This document shows positions 6,530 to 14,789 of a DNA stretch of 22,671 nt, one piece after another. The position numbers and the translations under genes are program-made. How positions within the stretch are numbered: the first letter of the stretch is position 1; each line of letters opens with the position of its first letter. The stretch is from DATKEG01 sp035544515 (GTDB lineage Bacteria > Acidobacteriota > Vicinamibacteria > Fen-336). Where the stretch lies: contig DATKEG010000015.1 of NCBI GenBank assembly GCA_035544515.1, positions 1 to 22,671 on the forward strand, read 5' to 3'. The notes below the pieces were generated by a model. That model worked only from the letters and a program-made list of their open reading frames with translations. It had not been told where the DNA came from and did no database searches.

Positions 6530-7762
6530 TCAGGCCTCCGGCGGAGGCGATGCGGCCGGGACGCGGGGGACGGCCCATCCGGCCAGGCCGGGCAGCAGGG
6601 CGAGCGAGAGCGCGAGGAAGACCACCGTGTCGAGGTAGTAGATGCCGCGCAGGTCCCACTGCGCCACCAGCCCCGCCACCGTGGGCGCGATCGCGCCGCC
6701 GAAGAGCGCCGCGCTGGAGAAGAAGCCGAACGCGAGGGTGCGCTGCCCGGTGGGGACCATCAGGCCGCCCATCGTGTAGCAGAGCGTCAGGGCGCCGCCC
6801 GAGGCCAGCCCCAGCGCCATCGCCAGGACGACGAAAGCCGGGAAGCTCCCGACCAGGGCCATGGGCAGCACCGTGAGCGCGCCCGCGAGCAGGCTCGCCG
6901 CGAGCAGCGCGCGAGGCGAGTGGCGCCGGCTGGCCTTGCCCAGCAGCGCCGCCGAGATCGCGGCGGCGACCGAGTAGAGGGAGATCGCGGTGCCGGTCGA
7001 CAGGGCCAGGCGTCCCGCCGGGACGCCGACCTGCTGCAGGTGGAGCGGCAGGATCGGCGTGAAGGAACGGCCGACGAAGTTCACGAGGAAGAGGATGGCC
7101 AGGAGCGGGGGCACGCCCGCCATCCGCAGGACGTCGCCGAACGACCCGCGCGCGGCCGCGGGCCTCGCCTCCGGAGCGGGCGCGTCCTCCCGGTAGTGGC
7201 GGGCGACGAGCGCCAGGGCGCCCGCGCACACCGCCGCGGTGACCACGAACGTCCACCGGATGCCGATGGAGTCCGCGAGCACGCCCCCCGCCACCGGACC
7301 GAACGCCGCCGACAGGATCTGCGCGCCCTGTACCGAGCCCACGGCGCGTCCGGTGTGCTCCCGGGGCACGCGCGCCGTGGCCATGGCCAGGCCCAGCGGT
7401 CCCAGGCCGCCGAAGAAGCCGACGCCCAGGCGCAGGACCAGGAGCTGGACCACGTCTCTGACCAGCGCGGACAGGACGAGCAGGATGACGTAGGAGACGA
7501 GCGCGCGCAGCACCATCTTCTTCTGGCCGTACCGGTCGGCCAGCCGGCCCCACACCGGCGCCATCAGCCCGGCCACGAGCGGCGACACGCCGATCAGGAT
7601 GCCGGCCCACAGGGCCACCGCGTCGGGATCGGCGACGCCCAGCTCGCGCACGTAGAGGGTCATGAAGGGAAGGACGAACGCGAAGCCGGTGAAGACCACG
7701 AACACCGTGGCCACCATCACCTGCTGGTTCCGCCGCCACGGCTCGTCCGCGAGAAGCCTCAT
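6530..7762 (-). CDS. MFS transporter, drug:H+ antiporter-1-like
   Basis: This 410-residue inner-membrane protein has about twelve hydrophobic segments. The MFS motif A is clear in the loop between helices 2 and 3 (GRLADRYGQKK), and a motif-C-like stretch AFGPVAGGVLADSIG lies in helix 5. Length and layout fit the DHA1 group (MdtG/Bcr-like), whose members export small molecules using the proton gradient; the substrate is unknown. ATG 7762 overlaps the acpS stop as ATGA, which implies translational coupling. The next gene starts 9 nt after the stop codon. Confidence 0.88.
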   Translation of the reverse strand: MRLLADEPWRRNQQVMVATVFVVFTGFAFVLPFMTLYVRELGVADPDAVALWAGILIGVSPLVAGLMAPVWGRLADRYGQKKMVLRALVSYVILLVLSALVRDVVQLLVLRLGVGFFGGLGPLGLAMATARVPREHTGRAVGSVQGAQILSAAFGPVAGGVLADSIGIRWTFVVTAAVCAGALALVARHYREDAPAPEARPAAARGSFGDVLRMAGVPPLLAILFLVNFVGRSFTPILPLHLQQVGVPAGRLALSTGTAISLYSVAAAISAALLGKASRRHSPRALLAASLLAGALTVLPMALVGSFPAFVVLAMALGLASGGALTLCYTMGGLMVPTGQRTLAFGFFSSAALFGGAIAPTVAGLVAQWDLRGIYYLDTVVFLALSLALLPGLAGWAVPRVPAASPPPEA

Positions 7763-8184
7763 GCGAGCAGCCGCACCTCGCCCAGGGCGAGCGGTCCGCG
7801 CAGCTCCACGAAGCCGCGGGCCTCGCCCCGCGACCCCAGCCGCCGCGCGGCGCTGAGGGCGCCGCCGCTCAAGAGGACGACGGTGGGAGGGCCTGCCTCG
7901 ACCCTGACGTCACGCCAGCGCACGCCCCGGCTCCAACCGGTGCCGAGAGCCTTGCTGGCCGCCTCCTTGCCGGCGATGGCCAGGGCGAGGGCCCGCGCGC
8001 GGGCGGGGGCGTCCGCGGGAAGGAGGGCGGCTTCCTCGGGGTCCATGAGCTTGGCCACGAGCCGCCCGCCCCAGCGCGCGAGGGCGCGCTCGACCCGCTC
8101 GAGCTCCACGATGTCGATGCCCAGCCCGACGACCAGAACGCCTCCCGGAGACCCCCGCCCGACCCCGGTCGGACGATAACACAC
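7759..8184 (-). CDS. acpS: Holo-[acyl-carrier-protein] synthase
   Basis: AcpS transfers the 4'-phosphopantetheine arm of CoA to a serine of apo-ACP, activating fatty-acid synthesis. The family core is clear: VGLGIDIVELERV at the N-terminus (metal-binding Asp), then IAGKEAASKALGTG (metal-binding Glu), and the C-terminal LSGGALSAARRLG. From L of LVVGLGIDIV the protein is 125 residues, the usual AcpS length. The start is uncertain. The in-frame GTG 8184 used here (or ATG 8211) adds 16 or more non-conserved residues and lies upstream of a -10-like box. The expected start position, 8136, is CTG, with GGGAGG 4 nt before it. The stop overlaps the MFS start (ATGA), making this the first gene of a four-gene operon. 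Confidence 0.9.
   Translation of the reverse strand: MCYRPTGVGRGSPGGVLVVGLGIDIVELERVERALARWGGRLVAKLMDPEEAALLPADAPARARALALAIAGKEAASKALGTGWSRGVRWRDVRVEAGPPTVVLLSGGALSAARRLGSRGEARGFVELRGPLALGEVRLLA
8173..8178 (-). promoter_or_regulatory. Predicted -10 box (TATCGT) for the acpS operon
   Basis: Read on the minus strand the sequence is TTATCGT, like TTATCAT before the LeuA-like gene. It predicts +1 near 8166 and a 30-nt leader ending at CTG 8136, containing GGGAGG. No good -35 is visible. Confidence 0.4.
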
Positions 8185-8233
8185 GGCCCGCGGACGTGAC
8201 GGGATGCACATCGGGACGGCTCCGGGCCGGGGG

Positions 8234-8239
8234 TATAAT
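8234..8239 (+). promoter_or_regulatory. TATAAT -10 box for the coiled-coil protein gene
   Basis: This is a perfect TATAAT in very GC-rich surroundings, predicting +1 near 8246 and a 35-nt leader. The leader holds a 7-bp stem-loop, ggcccgg 8251-8257 with ccgggcc 8261-8267. GAGG at 8271-8274, 6 nt before ATG 8281, is the likely ribosome binding site. Confidence 0.65.
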
Positions 8240-8280
8240 CGGGCCGCTGAGGCCCGGTTCCCGGGCCGCCGAGGATTCAC

Positions 8281-8832
8281 ATGCGCGTCTCCGTCACTGC
8301 CTCCGCTGTCGCCCTGGCCTTCGCTCTCGGCGCCCTGCCCGCGGCTGGGCAGAGTCTGGGGGAGGCGGCCGCCCGTGAGAGAGCCCGCAAGGAGAAGGCG
8401 GCGCGCGAAGGGAAGGCCCGGCCCCCGGTGAAGGTCATCACCGAGGACGAGCTGCGCGGCCGGGTGACCTCGGGGACGCTGTCGCAGCCGGCGGCCGAAG
8501 ACGTCGCCACGGAGGCGGCTCCCGCCGACGGTTCCGACCCGGCCGCGAGCCCGGGCCAACCCGCCGAGCCCGAGAAGAGCGAAGAGGAGCTGCGCGCGGA
8601 GCGGCAGGCGGAATGGCGGCAGAAGCTGCAGGACGCCCAGGCCGACGTGGCCAGCCTCCGGGCCCGGGTGGACCAGATCCAGACCGCGCTCAACGACATG
8701 ACGGGGCCGATCTACGGTCCCAACCGCGCGTCCATCGCCAACCAGCTCGAGCAGAGCAAGGCGGCGCTCACGACCGCCGAGCAGACGGTGGCGAGCCTCG
8801 AAGAGGAAGGCCGCCGCAACCGTTATCGCTAA
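8281..8832 (+). CDS. Secreted coiled-coil protein of unknown function
   Basis: This 183-residue protein has a clear signal peptide (MRVSVTASAVALAFALGALPAAG, cleavage probably after AAG). A charged Ala/Arg/Lys segment with PPVKVITEDEL follows (about 30-60), then an Ala/Pro/Glu-rich linker (about 70-100), and a heptad-rich helix from about 100 to 178. I recognise no catalytic motif. It is probably periplasmic. The similar N-terminal phrase (xxEAARRERARKEK…PVKVITEDDL) is, as I recall, common in small uncharacterised proteins of this kind of organism. It is a single gene with its own promoter, convergent with the peptidase gene only 10 bp away. Confidence 0.75.
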   Translation: MRVSVTASAVALAFALGALPAAGQSLGEAAARERARKEKAAREGKARPPVKVITEDELRGRVTSGTLSQPAAEDVATEAAPADGSDPAASPGQPAEPEKSEEELRAERQAEWRQKLQDAQADVASLRARVDQIQTALNDMTGPIYGPNRASIANQLEQSKAALTTAEQTVASLEEEGRRNRYR

Positions 8833-8842
8833 GGGCTCGTCA

Positions 8843-11398
8843 CTAACGCCGTTCCACGCGCGCGAGCAGCCCCCGGTCGGCGTTGAGCTCCACCCGCGGG
8901 CGCGTCGCCGTCTCGAACGTCCAGGCGTTGTCCCCGGGGGCGAGGGGCAGGACACGGTCCTCCCGGCCCGTCCTCGTGACCAGCGTGACCGTCAGCGGCA
9001 CGGGCCCCGGCAGCCCCGCCGCGCGAGCCTCGACCGTCGTTCGATAGCCCGCGGCGAAGCGCGCGCTCCGCGCCGAGTACGTGATGCGGGGCAGGGCGGT
9101 CTCGTGGACCCACGTCTGGAAGTAGGGGCCCAGGTCGCGGCCCGAGGCGCCTTCCAGGGCGCGGCGCAGATCGGCCGTGCCCGCCTTCCCGAACCGGTGG
9201 GTGGACTGGAAGTCGGCCAGCGCCCGCCGGAAGGCCTCCTCGCCCACGACCCCGCGCAGCATGTGGAGGACGAACGCCCCCTTGTTGTAGACGATGGCGC
9301 GATAGACCTGCGGGTCGCCCTTGATGTGGCCCAGGCGATGGCCGAGGTGGATCGGCCCGCGCTCCTCCATGCGCAGCGCCCAGCGCGCCATGCGGCCCAT
9401 CATGTCGCGGAAGGTGCGCTCGCCGTGGCGGTGCCGCACCCAGAGCGCGGCCGCGTATTGGGCGAACGCCTCGGAGAGCCAGCGCTCGCGGTAGTTCCGG
9501 CCGGCGACGCCGTGGCCCCACCACTGGTGCGCCAGCTCGTGGGCCAGGAAGAAGCCGGGCAGGTCCGAGAAGTTGGCGGGATCGTCCCGCAGGTTCCGCC
9601 GCAGGAGCAGCGGACGCACGACGAGGACGATCATGCCGGGCGGGCTGTGGCCGCCCGGGGCGAAGCCCTCGATGATCGCCAGGTTGAGCAGCGGGTAGGG
9701 GCAGGGTCCGAACTCGCCGGCGTAGAAGCCCAGGATCTCTCCGGCGAGGTCCATGACCTCGGCGGCCTCTCCGCGGGCTCGTCCCACGGCCCAGGCCTGC
9801 AGCGTCACGGGCCCGTCCGCGCGGCGTCCCACCTCGGCCAGGCGGCCGACGGCAACCGAGATGTATTTGCCCGGACGGTCCTGCTCGTACTGGAGCAAGA
9901 CGCGGTTGCCTTCGGCCCGCGCCACCACGCGCGTGCCGCCCGCCACCACCGTGTACCCGAGCGGCACGTCGAAGCGCAGCGTGGCCAGGGCGTGGTCGTC
10001 GATGCCGCCGCGCGGGTACCAGGCCGTCCGGTTGGTGTAAACGAGCACGTTCTCGATCATCAGCTCTTCGTCCGGCAGTTCCCGCACCTGCACGACCTCG
10101 TCCTCGACGGGCGTGGGGGGGTGCACGCCGGAGTAGCGGACGGTGAGCGCGACCTCGTCCGTGGCCGCGGCCAGCGGGCCCAGTGACACCATCACCGTGT
10201 CCTGGTGCCGCACGCGGAAGAACAGCAGCTCGCCCGCGTCCGGCGAGCGGATCGACTCCACGCGCAGGTCGGCGTGGAGCCGCAGCCGGACGGTGGGGGT
10301 GGGCGTCAGCAGCCGGACGGTCAGCGTGTCCTCGCCGGCGATGAACGAGCGGCTCGGCTCGAAGCGCACGGCGAGGTCGTGGCGCAGCAGGTCGAACTCG
10401 CGCCGCGCGTCCTCGTCGTAGTCGGTGCTGCCGCCCGCGGAGGGATAGAGGAGGATCTGGCGGCGCCTCGCGCGGTCGAACAGGCTGATGCTTTCCGGCT
10501 CGGCGGTGCTGAGCGCGTAGGTGAGCGTCCCGCGCCGGCCCGCGCGGAAGGTGACCGAGGCGTCACCCAGCCCGGGCAGCAGCCACCAGGGCGAGCCCGG
10601 CAGGTTCGCGTCCAGCACGAACGAGCGGTCCACCTGCTCGTCGTAGAAGCGGCGGGCCTGCGCGAGGTGGCGGGCGCCCGCGGGTTCCGGTTGGAGCCGC
10701 GCCGGCGCGAGGAAGCGGTGCAGGTCCGCGGGATGGATGCGGATGAGGGCGGCGCTGACCGAGGCGTGCAGCTCCGGCCGGCCCGCGAACTCCTGCATCT
10801 GGGCGCGCTCCGCCTCCGGCCGCGGCCGCACGTGGACGGTGCCCTCGCCCACGAACACGAGCAGGGTGGGACCGAGGGTCGCGGGCGCGGAGAAGAGCGC
10901 TCCTTTCCGCATCTCCAGGTCGAAATCCTCGAGCCGCAGCACCATCCCCGCCGCGCGGTAGGGTTGGGGATCGAGCGAGAGGTGGACCAGGTTGTCGATG
11001 CGGCCGAGCGGCTCCCGCGCGGCGACGCGCCAGCCGTCGGGCGCCGGCTCGAAGCGGTACAGCCACTGCTCGAGGCGTCCGCGTGGCTCGCTCACCGTGA
11101 ACACCTGGGCGGCCGAGGTCAGCGGCCGGCGGCCCGGCGCGAGCGGCCGGCCGACCGTGAGGTCGCTGCGCTCGGCGGCGAAGTGCGACGAGGCGTGGGC
11201 GGTCTCCTCCTCCCGGTCGCTCTCGCTCGCGAACCGCCAGAGGCCGAGATAACCGGCCAGGTCCCGCGCGCTCCAGGCCGCTTCGAGCCGCTCGGCCAGC
11301 TCGCGCGGGTTCTGGGCGGGGACCGCGTCCGCCGGCGGTTGGGCCCGGGCCGCCCCCGCGAAGAGGAGGGCCGTCAGCGCCAGCCGCGGCCCGGTCAA
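8843..11398 (-). CDS. Secreted M1-type (gluzincin) metallopeptidase with long N-terminal extension
   Basis: This is a predicted Zn peptidase of 851 residues. The zinc site is HELAH at 620-624, with the third ligand E643 in RWLSEAFAQY (HExxH-x18-E, the M1 spacing). A catalytic-Tyr motif YNKGAFVLHML follows. In place of the aminopeptidase GxMEN motif, about 30 residues before HELAH, there is EGFAPGGHSPPGM (577-589), so classical aminopeptidase specificity is doubtful. A signal peptide (LALTALLFAGAARA) indicates export. Roughly 330 residues precede the M1 beta-sandwich and have no domain I can name. The start is TTG 11398, overlapping the kinase stop (TTGA); the open frame continues upstream but that is the kinase gene in another frame, and the signal peptide fits the TTG. 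The last 80 residues resemble the C-terminal beta domain of M1 proteins. Confidence 0.85.
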   Translation of the reverse strand: MTGPRLALTALLFAGAARAQPPADAVPAQNPRELAERLEAAWSARDLAGYLGLWRFASESDREEETAHASSHFAAERSDLTVGRPLAPGRRPLTSAAQVFTVSEPRGRLEQWLYRFEPAPDGWRVAAREPLGRIDNLVHLSLDPQPYRAAGMVLRLEDFDLEMRKGALFSAPATLGPTLLVFVGEGTVHVRPRPEAERAQMQEFAGRPELHASVSAALIRIHPADLHRFLAPARLQPEPAGARHLAQARRFYDEQVDRSFVLDANLPGSPWWLLPGLGDASVTFRAGRRGTLTYALSTAEPESISLFDRARRRQILLYPSAGGSTDYDEDARREFDLLRHDLAVRFEPSRSFIAGEDTLTVRLLTPTPTVRLRLHADLRVESIRSPDAGELLFFRVRHQDTVMVSLGPLAAATDEVALTVRYSGVHPPTPVEDEVVQVRELPDEELMIENVLVYTNRTAWYPRGGIDDHALATLRFDVPLGYTVVAGGTRVVARAEGNRVLLQYEQDRPGKYISVAVGRLAEVGRRADGPVTLQAWAVGRARGEAAEVMDLAGEILGFYAGEFGPCPYPLLNLAIIEGFAPGGHSPPGMIVLVVRPLLLRRNLRDDPANFSDLPGFFLAHELAHQWWGHGVAGRNYRERWLSEAFAQYAAALWVRHRHGERTFRDMMGRMARWALRMEERGPIHLGHRLGHIKGDPQVYRAIVYNKGAFVLHMLRGVVGEEAFRRALADFQSTHRFGKAGTADLRRALEGASGRDLGPYFQTWVHETALPRITYSARSARFAAGYRTTVEARAAGLPGPVPLTVTLVTRTGREDRVLPLAPGDNAWTFETATRPRVELNADRGLLARVERR

Positions 11399-13206
11399 AC
11401 CGGTGCCGCCCCGCCGGGGAGCCCGGGGAAGCGGCGGGGCAGCCTGACGGAAAAGACGCTTCCCTCGCCCTCCCTGCTCCGCACCGCCACGGACCCGTGG
11501 TGCAGCCGGACGATCTCGCGCACGAGGTACAGGCCCACGCCCGTTCCGCCCACGCGCCGGCTGAGCCCGCCGTCCACCATGTAGAACTTCTCGAAGATCC
11601 GCGGCAGGTGCTCGGCGGGGATGCCCGCGCCGGAGTCCTCGACCTCCAGGGCCACGTCGTCGCCGTCGGCGCGGCCGCGCACGACCACGCACGCGCCGGC
11701 GGGGCTGTACTTCACGGCGTTGTCCACCAGCTTGCGCACGACCTGGTGCAGGAGGTTGCCGTCGCCCTCCAGCCCGATGCCGGTGGAGGGGAAGTCCAGG
11801 TGCACGGCCACGTTCTTCTTCCGCGCGGCCAGCCGCAGCACCTCCACCGAAGCCGCGGTGAGCTCGCGCAGGTCGAGGGCCTGGATCTGGAGCAGCCGGC
11901 GGGCCTCCTCGCGCTCGATGCGGCTGACGTCGATCAGCGTGTCCACCATCTCGATGAGCCGGTCGCAGCTCTCCGCCATCACGCGCAACACGTCCTCGAG
12001 CGACTCGCCTTCCGGAGGGCCTTCGCGCAGGAACTCCGCGTACCCCTTGATGACGGTCAGCGGCGTGCGGAACTCGTGGCTGACGTTGCGCAGGTACTGC
12101 TGCCGCAGCCGGCCGAGCTCCTCCAGCCGCCGGTTGGCCTCGACCACCTCGGAGAGGTGGGCATGCGCCTCCTCGAACAGGCGCGCGTTGTCGATGGCCA
12201 CCGCGGCCTGGTCCGCGAACGCGCTCATGACCGCCTGCTCGTCGAGGGAGAAGCGCCGCTCCTCCTTGGTCACCACCTCGAGCGTGCCCAGGATCTCGTC
12301 GCCCCGGCGGAGCGGCACGCCCAGGAACGACCGGTACTGGAAGCGCTCCACCAATGGCCCGAACCGCAGGCGCGCATCCTCGAGCATGTGCGTGATGGCC
12401 AGCGGCGCGCCCTGGCTGATGATCCAGCCGGAGAGGCTCTCCCCCACGCGCAGGCCGTCGAACGAGCGCAGGACATCCTCCTCCAGGCCCTCCTGGGCGG
12501 CCATGCGCAGCCTTTCTCCCTCGCGCAGGAAGAGCACGCAGTGGCGCGTGCCCATGACGCGGTTCACGCTGCGCGTGATCAGGGGCAGCAGCTCGCGCAG
12601 GTCGAGCCGCCCCACCACCCCCTGGCCGATGGCCACCAGCGACTGCAGCCTTTCCTGGCTGGCGGTGAGGCGGCGGACCGCGAGCGCCTGCTGCCGCCGG
12701 ACGGAGCGGAGGTAGGAACCGGTGGTGCCGGCGGCGAAGGCGCAGAAGAGCAAGGTGAGGGCATGGAACATCGCCAGCGGACGGTCCTCCAGGGTGGCAA
12801 GGGCGGTGACGATGCCGGCGTCCAGCACGCCGAAGGCGAGGCCGTAACGGAGCCCCCGTCGCACGGAGATGGCCACCACGTGGGGATAGAGGAGCAGCCA
12901 GAGCGGGCCCCGCAGGCCGCCGGTGAAGAGCGCGCCGGCGCCCACGGCGGCCGCGTCCACCGCGTCATGGGCGAGCTTCAGGGCGCGGGCGCGCGGGTGC
13001 CGCCGGACCCACAGCTGGCTCGCCAGGTTGAAGGCGATGTAGGCGGCCCCCACGGCCAGCGCCAGGCGCGGCCGGACGGCGGGGCTGTTCCACACGAACG
13101 CCAGCGAGAGGACGGCGATCGCGACCGAGGCCCAGCGCGTGAGCGCGGCGACGAGAGGTCCCCGGCCGTAGAGCGCTTCGTCCGTGCGGGTCGGGGCCGT
13201 GTCCAT
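11395..13206 (-). CDS. Membrane sensor histidine kinase with GAF domain
   Basis: This 603-residue two-component kinase has about six hydrophobic segments (residues 20-165), a GAF domain (about 185-340, ending in FADQAAVAIDNARLF), a short coiled coil, HisKA with phospho-acceptor H377 in RNVSHEFRTPLTVIKGY, and HATPase_c with N-box LVDNAVKYSP, G1 EDSGAGIP, F-box FEKFY and G2 GTGVGLYLV. All catalytic boxes look intact. No response regulator is next to it, so it is an orphan in this window. ATG 13206 is preferred over TTG 13224 because the TTG lies inside the predicted -10 box. The stop overlaps the TTG start of the metallopeptidase by 4 nt, so the two are translated from one message. Confidence 0.92.
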   Translation of the reverse strand: MDTAPTRTDEALYGRGPLVAALTRWASVAIAVLSLAFVWNSPAVRPRLALAVGAAYIAFNLASQLWVRRHPRARALKLAHDAVDAAAVGAGALFTGGLRGPLWLLLYPHVVAISVRRGLRYGLAFGVLDAGIVTALATLEDRPLAMFHALTLLFCAFAAGTTGSYLRSVRRQQALAVRRLTASQERLQSLVAIGQGVVGRLDLRELLPLITRSVNRVMGTRHCVLFLREGERLRMAAQEGLEEDVLRSFDGLRVGESLSGWIISQGAPLAITHMLEDARLRFGPLVERFQYRSFLGVPLRRGDEILGTLEVVTKEERRFSLDEQAVMSAFADQAAVAIDNARLFEEAHAHLSEVVEANRRLEELGRLRQQYLRNVSHEFRTPLTVIKGYAEFLREGPPEGESLEDVLRVMAESCDRLIEMVDTLIDVSRIEREEARRLLQIQALDLRELTAASVEVLRLAARKKNVAVHLDFPSTGIGLEGDGNLLHQVVRKLVDNAVKYSPAGACVVVRGRADGDDVALEVEDSGAGIPAEHLPRIFEKFYMVDGGLSRRVGGTGVGLYLVREIVRLHHGSVAVRSREGEGSVFSVRLPRRFPGLPGGAAPV

Positions 13207-13223
13207 TCCTTCGAAAAGGTTCA

Positions 13224-13231
13224 ATTATAAT
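13224..13231. promoter_or_regulatory. Palindromic bidirectional -10 element (attataat)
   Basis: The 8-bp palindrome contains TATAAT on both strands (plus 13226-13231, minus 13229-13224). It predicts +1 near 13238 for pncB (36-nt leader) and near 13217 for the kinase operon (11-nt leader). It is an AT island between two divergent genes in GC-rich DNA. -35 elements are not evident for either direction. Confidence 0.65.
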
Positions 13232-13273
13232 CGTTTGCTTCCGGCAGCCCCGGCGGCCGCCCGTGACGAGCCC

Positions 13274-14629
13274 ATGACCACCTTCGACCGCAAGCGCCTG
13301 CCCCCGTCCGTGTTCAAGCTCGACGTGGAGCGGATGCGCGCGGGGTGGTACTCGGACAAGTACTTCATCAACATCGCGCGCACGCTCTCCCAGCTCGCCG
13401 CCCGGGGCTACCGCTTCGGCGGCAGCGACCCTGCGCGGTCCGACCTCGACGCGGACCTGCGCAACCTGGACGTGGGCTCGATCGAGGTCGAGATGCAGTG
13501 GTTCCCCCGGCGCCAGCCCTCGTGCGTGGTGGTGGGGGTGGACAAGGCGCTGGCCATGCTGCGGGAGTGCACGGGCTACCTCGACGACGAGGGCGCGTTC
13601 GTGAGCACGTTCGACCGCATGGAGGTCTGGGCGGTCCACGACGGCACGGAGGCGCCCTTCGAGGGCGACGTGCTGGCGGTCACGCCCGTGATGAAGGTGC
13701 GGGGCCGCTATCGCGATTTCGCCCTCCTGGAGACGCCCACGCTCGGCGCGCTCACGCGGGGCAGCCGCGTGGCCACCAACGTCTACGAGGTGCTCAAGGC
13801 CGCGCGCGGCAAGCAGGTGCTGTTCTTCCCGGCCCGCTTCGACGCCCACGAGGTGCAGGCGGCGGACGGATACTCGTACCAGGTCGCCGTGCAGCTGTTC
13901 AACCAGAACTACGGCAAGAGCGTGCCCGCCTCGGTCTCGACCGACGCGCAGGGGGACTGGTGGGGGGGCGCGGGCGGAGGGACGGTGGCGCACGCGGCCA
14001 TCGCCTGCTTCCTCGGCGACACCGCGGAGGCCACCATGGCCTTCGCGGCCACCACCCCGCCCGAGATCCCGCGCATCGCGCTGGTGGACTTCGGCAACGA
14101 CTGCGTCGGCACCTCGCGGCAGGTGATCCGCCGGATGTTCGGGCGCTACCTGGAGCTGCTCAAGGCCGGCCAGCCGGACGAGGCCCGCAGGTACAAGCTC
14201 CATGGCGTGAGGCCCGACACCTCCGCCCACATGCGCGACGTCTCCGTGCCGCCGCTCGGCGACAAGGCGCTCGATTGCGGCGTGAACCCACGCCTGGTCT
14301 TCCTGATGCGCGAGGCCATCGACCAGGAGTGGGCGAGCTGGGGGCTCGCGGGCGAGGACGCGGCGGTGGCGGAGCGCTACTGCAAGGAGGTGCGCATCGC
14401 CGTGACCGGCGGCTTCACGCCGGCGAAGATCAAGCAGTTCGAGGACCTGAAGGTGCCGGTGGACATCTATGGCGTGGGCTCGTGGCTGCTCTCGTCGTGC
14501 GACGTCCACGGCACGAACAACGATTTCACGGCGGACGTGGTGCGGGTGAAGATGCACGGCCGGTGGTACGACCTGGCCAAGACCGGGCGCCAGGCGGCCG
14601 ACAACCTGATGCTGGAGCGGGTGCAGTGA
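13274..14629 (+). CDS. pncB: Nicotinate phosphoribosyltransferase
   Basis: This cytoplasmic enzyme of the Preiss-Handler NAD salvage route converts nicotinate and PRPP to nicotinate mononucleotide with ATP hydrolysis. The 451-residue protein shows the family phrases LLETPTLGALTRGSRVATNV (from about 151), IALVDFGNDC, KLHGVRPDTS, VTGGFTPAKIKQFE (377-390) and VDIYGVGSWLLSS (about 396-408), all part of the PRTase barrel. ATG 13274 starts right at the conserved N-terminus (MTTFDRKRLPPSVFKLD); the open frame upstream runs through the promoter, so it is excluded. The stretch DVHGTNNDFTADVV near the end is typical for substrate-site loops in this group. It is transcribed divergently from the kinase. 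No NAD-sensing riboswitch was recognised in its short leader. Confidence 0.88.
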   Translation: MTTFDRKRLPPSVFKLDVERMRAGWYSDKYFINIARTLSQLAARGYRFGGSDPARSDLDADLRNLDVGSIEVEMQWFPRRQPSCVVVGVDKALAMLRECTGYLDDEGAFVSTFDRMEVWAVHDGTEAPFEGDVLAVTPVMKVRGRYRDFALLETPTLGALTRGSRVATNVYEVLKAARGKQVLFFPARFDAHEVQAADGYSYQVAVQLFNQNYGKSVPASVSTDAQGDWWGGAGGGTVAHAAIACFLGDTAEATMAFAATTPPEIPRIALVDFGNDCVGTSRQVIRRMFGRYLELLKAGQPDEARRYKLHGVRPDTSAHMRDVSVPPLGDKALDCGVNPRLVFLMREAIDQEWASWGLAGEDAAVAERYCKEVRIAVTGGFTPAKIKQFEDLKVPVDIYGVGSWLLSSCDVHGTNNDFTADVVRVKMHGRWYDLAKTGRQAADNLMLERVQ

Positions 14630-14648
14630 GGTCCGCCGGGGTCGTGGG

Positions 14649-14709
14649 GCGGGCGACGGTTCGGAGGCGGCCGGGGATCGTGCTCCCGCGCTCCAGCCTG
14701 ATCGCCCGC
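14649..14709 (+). ncRNA. Extended stem-loop 1 between pncB and ccdA
   Basis: gcgggcga (14649-14656) pairs perfectly with tcgcccgc (14702-14709). Inside, ggag (14663-14666) pairs with ctcc (14691-14694) and cggg (14672-14675) with cccg (14685-14688), giving a long imperfect hairpin. It begins 20 nt after the pncB stop codon. It could be a pncB 3'-end structure or part of a structured ccdA leader. Confidence 0.45.
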
Positions 14710-14717
14710 GCCGTCAA

Positions 14718-14763
14718 GCGGACGCGGGCGACATCGGCATTCACCAACCAGTCGCGCGTCCGC
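14718..14763 (+). ncRNA. Stem-loop 2 between pncB and ccdA
   Basis: gcggacgcg (14718-14726) pairs perfectly with cgcgtccgc (14755-14763). After a GG bulge (14727-14728), cgac (14729-14732) pairs with gtcg (14751-14754). The 18-nt loop atcggcattcaccaacca is clearly less GC-rich than the surroundings. That makes 13 base pairs in total, 8 nt downstream of stem-loop 1. Confidence 0.5.
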
Positions 14764-14789
14764 ACGAACCCCGCCCGCCTCCAGGGCCG

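Noticed and set aside
6525..7739. Second minus-strand frame of 404 codons over the MFS gene
   Set aside because: It is a frame shadow rich in Arg/Gly/His; the other frame has twelve hydrophobic segments and MFS motifs.
8241..8267. Two mutually exclusive hairpins (8241-8245 or 8263-8267 pairing with 8251-8255) as an RNA switch
   Set aside because: The predicted transcription start near 8246 leaves the first arm out of the RNA, so only the 8251-8267 hairpin would form.
13184..13273. 30-residue N-terminal extension of nicotinate phosphoribosyltransferase
   Set aside because: It crosses the predicted promoter and the kinase start; conserved sequence begins at ATG 13274.
13232..13273. NAD-responsive riboswitch in front of pncB
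   Set aside because: The leader is only about 36 nt and lacks the motif I would expect; nothing supports it.
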